Source of the DNA: Bacillota bacterium
GTDB lineage: Bacteria > Bacillota_I > Bacilli_A > RF39 > UBA660
Direction of reading: 5' to 3'
Length of the DNA: 57,264 bases
Assembly: GCA_015059155.1 (NCBI GenBank)
Contig: SVAX01000005.1
Span: 1-57,264, forward strand
Below, in pieces: positions 54,923-57,264 of the stretch (positions are counted from its first letter, which is position 1; each line of letters starts with the position of its first letter). Below the pieces are notes generated by a model, which saw only the letters and a list, made by a program, of their open reading frames with translations, searched no databases and was not told where the DNA came from. The position numbers and the translations under genes are program-made.

Positions 54923-56950
54923 TTAAAAATTCCATAGGAATTCAATATTTCTTTTGTTATTTTCTTTTATACCAATTTTTATTTCACTAATAAATTCATG
55001 AACTATTTCATAAGTTAAAGATTCTATTTTATTATATTTTTTTATTATAGAATCTTTATTTTTTATTTTATACCTTTTTTCATATATTAAGTTTATTTCA
55101 TTATCAATTATAAATAACCTTTCGTTAATTTTTTCAAGTTCTTCTTTATATTCTTTTTTAAATATAAAATATTCTTCAGTATCTATTAATCCATTTAACT
55201 TACTTTCATATAGTTCTTTACTATATTTTTCTTTTTTTATTTTTGATTTTAATAATTCCTTTTTCTCAAGTTCTAAAGCATCTAGCTTTGATTTATAATT
55301 TTCATCATTTAATTTAAATAAATTATATAATTCTTCTATTTTTTCATTATCTTTATATGTTGTTATTAATTTATTTATTTCTTGAATAGTTATACTTTCT
55401 AATTCATCTTTTCTCATTTGTTTATTATTAATACAATTAGAAAACTTAGTTGACCTATCACTACAAACATAATAACTTACTTGATTTTTATCATTACTTC
55501 TTCCACATTTAGTTGATATAAAAGTCTTACCACAATAAGCACACTTAAGTATTCCACTAAAATTATTAACTGTTTTATTTTGACTACATCTTAATCTTTT
55601 ATTTTTTCTATCTTGTACTTTAGTCCAAGTATCCATATCAATTATTGGATCATGTGCATTTTTTACTATATGCCATTTATCTTTTGGTAAATCTATTTTA
55701 GTATGATTTTTATAACTAACTGTAGTTGTTTTTCCTTGTACGAGTGTTCCAATATATACTGGGTTAAATAATATATTTTCAATAGTTCTTTTAGACCATA
55801 GACTCATGTATCTAATTTCTTTTTTAAAGCAATAAATTTTTTCTAAATTTATATAAGCGATGTTTTCTAAATCAATTATACTTCTATCTTGATTTTTTTC
55901 TATATTTAACTCAAAAGAAGTAAATAATTCTTCATACTTTTTTTCAACTTTATAACAACACCAAATATATTTAACATTACTAGGAATAACATTATCTACC
56001 TTAATCCAAATATCTGTATTGAATGAATTTAATATATCTGATTCTTCTATATTATCAGTTGTGTAAAAAATATTAATAGCATTTGATTTGTGTAATTTAA
56101 GTTCTATATTATTTATTAAATTATTATCACAATCAATTTTACAGATATGATTTATAGTAGTCCCAGATTTTAAATTTTCATTAAAATAACTACACTTAAT
56201 AATATAACCACCCGACTTAGAAAGAACTGTATTTTCATATTTTTTTGTTGGAATATTTATATATTCTCCATTATTCCACTTATATTCAGATGGGCTTAAT
56301 ATTTTATCATCATTTAAGCCTTTAGCTATAGTTCTAAGTCCTAATCCATTAATATAATCATTATATATTCTTTTTACTATTTCGCTAGCTATAGGGTCTA
56401 TTATTAAATGAATAACATTATTCATATCTCTTTGTTTTAAATAACCATAAGGCGCAAAACTACCTACAAAATCTCCACATTTTCTTTTAGTATTAAAAGT
56501 TTTTTTAATATTATTAGATAAATCTTCTAAATACCACTCATTTGTAAGTCCTGTTATTTGTCTATTTTTTTTATTACTCGGATCATTAGAATCTGCATGA
56601 TCTACTACAGTTACAAACCTAACCCCCCACTCTATAAATTTATCATGAATATATTTTTCAATTATTTCTATATCACGAGCAAATCTATCTTGTGATTTAC
56701 AAAGTACAACATTTATTTTACCATTTTCACAATCTTTTAACATTCTATTAAATTCTGGCCTTGTTTTATCCGCACCAGAAATATCTTCATCACAGTATAC
56801 ATCAACGATAATCCAGTTACGTTCCATGCACTCTGCTTTTAACATCTTCAATTGATTTTCAATACTTTTACTTAATTGTGCTTTAGTTAATTTTACTTTA
56901 TCTTGTTCAGAAATCCTAACATATAAACCAGCCCTTTCTACTGCATTCAT
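54923..56950 (-). CDS. Large serine recombinase
   Basis: A 675-residue site-specific recombinase. The N-terminal resolvase domain has the nucleophile Ser14 in GLYVRISEQD, DEDISGADKTRPEFNRML and CKSQDRFARD. The recombinase domain follows (GSFAPYGYLKQ; GLGLRTIAKGLND; WSKRTIENILFNPVYIGTLVQGK). A zinc ribbon has two Cys pairs (CAYCGKTF; CSDRSTKFSNC), and a coiled coil lies at about 530-630. An extra stretch of about 130 residues (about 240-370) interrupts the recombinase domain. It should excise and integrate the element it lies in. The ATG follows GGAGGATAT. Confidence 0.9.
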   Translation of the reverse strand: MNAVERAGLYVRISEQDKVKLTKAQLSKSIENQLKMLKAECMERNWIIVDVYCDEDISGADKTRPEFNRMLKDCENGKINVVLCKSQDRFARDIEIIEKYIHDKFIEWGVRFVTVVDHADSNDPSNKKNRQITGLTNEWYLEDLSNNIKKTFNTKRKCGDFVGSFAPYGYLKQRDMNNVIHLIIDPIASEIVKRIYNDYINGLGLRTIAKGLNDDKILSPSEYKWNNGEYINIPTKKYENTVLSKSGGYIIKCSYFNENLKSGTTINHICKIDCDNNLINNIELKLHKSNAINIFYTTDNIEESDILNSFNTDIWIKVDNVIPSNVKYIWCCYKVEKKYEELFTSFELNIEKNQDRSIIDLENIAYINLEKIYCFKKEIRYMSLWSKRTIENILFNPVYIGTLVQGKTTTVSYKNHTKIDLPKDKWHIVKNAHDPIIDMDTWTKVQDRKNKRLRCSQNKTVNNFSGILKCAYCGKTFISTKCGRSNDKNQVSYYVCSDRSTKFSNCINNKQMRKDELESITIQEINKLITTYKDNEKIEELYNLFKLNDENYKSKLDALELEKKELLKSKIKKEKYSKELYESKLNGLIDTEEYFIFKKEYKEELEKINERLFIIDNEINLIYEKRYKIKNKDSIIKKYNKIESLTYEIVHEFISEIKIGIKENNKRNIEFLWNF

Positions 56951-57031
56951 AATACTTTTTATGATATCCTCCTTTTAAAAAGTCTTATAACACATCTAAA
57001 TTATAACGCATATCTTTTATTTTTACAGCCA

Positions 57032-57142
57032 TTATTTTTTAGAACCAGTTTTATATATCAGTCTAGCTAAAATAGTATTTAATTTTTCTTTTCTTTCTTT
57101 TTCATTATTGTTTTTAAATTTGTGTTTAATTATATAGTTCAT
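57032..57142 (-). CDS. Small basic protein of the mobile element
   Basis: A 36-residue ORF (starting MNYIIKHKFKNNNEKER, ending YKTGSKK) with a strong AGGGGGT ribosome binding site seven bases upstream. It is highly basic and helical. Small ORFs of this kind often lie next to serine recombinases in integrative elements. Function unknown; a recombination directionality or regulatory role is only possible. Confidence 0.5.
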   Translation of the reverse strand: MNYIIKHKFKNNNEKERKEKLNTILARLIYKTGSKK

Positions 57143-57176
57143 ATTATTACCCCCTTTTATAAATTAAGTAAATTTT

Positions 57177-57264
57177 TTAATCAATTTTTGATTTCATAAT
57201 AGTATCCAAATTATCAAAAAGATAATCTTTCAATAACTTTTCCATAATAGATTGAATAGTAGTT
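57177..57264 (-). CDS. Partial gene cut by the window edge
   Basis: Only the last 28 codons are present (ending LLKDYLFDNLDTIMKSKID and a TAA at 57177-57179). The frame is open to the window edge and lies about 35 bases before the small basic gene, consistent with one operon. The family cannot be recognised from so short a piece. Confidence 0.45.
   Translation of the reverse strand, partial: TTIQSIMEKLLKDYLFDNLDTIMKSKID

Larger units (their letters stand above)
54891..57264. mobile_element. Left end of a serine-recombinase mobile element
   Basis: The element appears to run from the junction near 54880-54920 past the right edge. It carries the large serine recombinase at its end and two small genes. 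Cargo is not visible in this window, so prophage or integrative element cannot be decided. Confidence 0.55.

Noticed and set aside
1-57264. tRNA, rRNA or CRISPR loci
   Set aside because: I saw no T-arm consensus, no rRNA-like sequence and no regularly spaced repeats on either strand.

Overview
This AT-rich window encodes a cell-walled Bacillota-type bacterium. It carries peptidoglycan and division genes (murG, murB, ftsQ, ftsW), ylbD-ylbE-rsmD in the Bacilli order, AGGTGA-type ribosome binding sites and the standard code (a TGA stop sits inside a terminator at about 33753). The set resembles uncultured gut Bacilli such as RF39 or Erysipelotrichales relatives; that placement is inference. Nearly every gene is on the minus strand.

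Layout. 1-8.2 kb: a membrane-anchored orphan, uvrC, a coiled-coil membrane protein and parE-parC (topoisomerase IV). 8.2-9.85 kb: a MqsR-like toxin with a zinc-finger/HTH/Panacea antitoxin and an operator inside its promoter. 9.9-14.6 kb: DUF4956, VTC and CotH proteins, then a prepilin-like protein and two small membrane proteins. 14.64-15.29 kb: no gene, but a roughly 600-nt folded RNA with its own promoter and terminator, which I could not assign to a class. 15.3-33.0 kb: one long polysaccharide operon running from a polyprenyl-phosphate sugar transferase to UDP-glucose dehydrogenase. It makes UDP-GlcA (probably UDP-GalA) and a dTDP-4-amino-6-deoxysugar, and includes a flippase, a polymerase fused to two glycosyltransferases, further glycosyltransferases and three ATP-grasp enzymes. 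33.1-37.1 kb: a membrane protein, a cadherin-like surface protein and a dockerin-bearing glucosaminidase.

37.1-54.8 kb is mostly housekeeping: rsmD-ylbE-ylbD, a SipW/TasA-like secreted protein with an anomalous C-terminal cassette, mtaB, ftsQ-murB-murG, mutL, sufS-sufD-sufC, a HIT protein converging on ndk, a PDDEXK nuclease, pnp, rpsO and ftsW. Between sufC and the HIT gene lies a candidate type I toxin-antitoxin locus: a 27-residue hydrophobic peptide and a convergent antisense RNA from a perfect consensus promoter. From about 54.9 kb to the right edge is the end of a mobile element whose large serine recombinase lies next to a truncated YjcZ-like gene.

The strongest candidates for undescribed biology are the large RNA (14641-15289), the type I toxin-antitoxin locus (48605-48951), and the adenine-poor, NNY-codon cassette at the C-terminus of the secreted protein (38461-38640). 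Many terminators in the window begin inside the gene they end, overlapping its stop codon.
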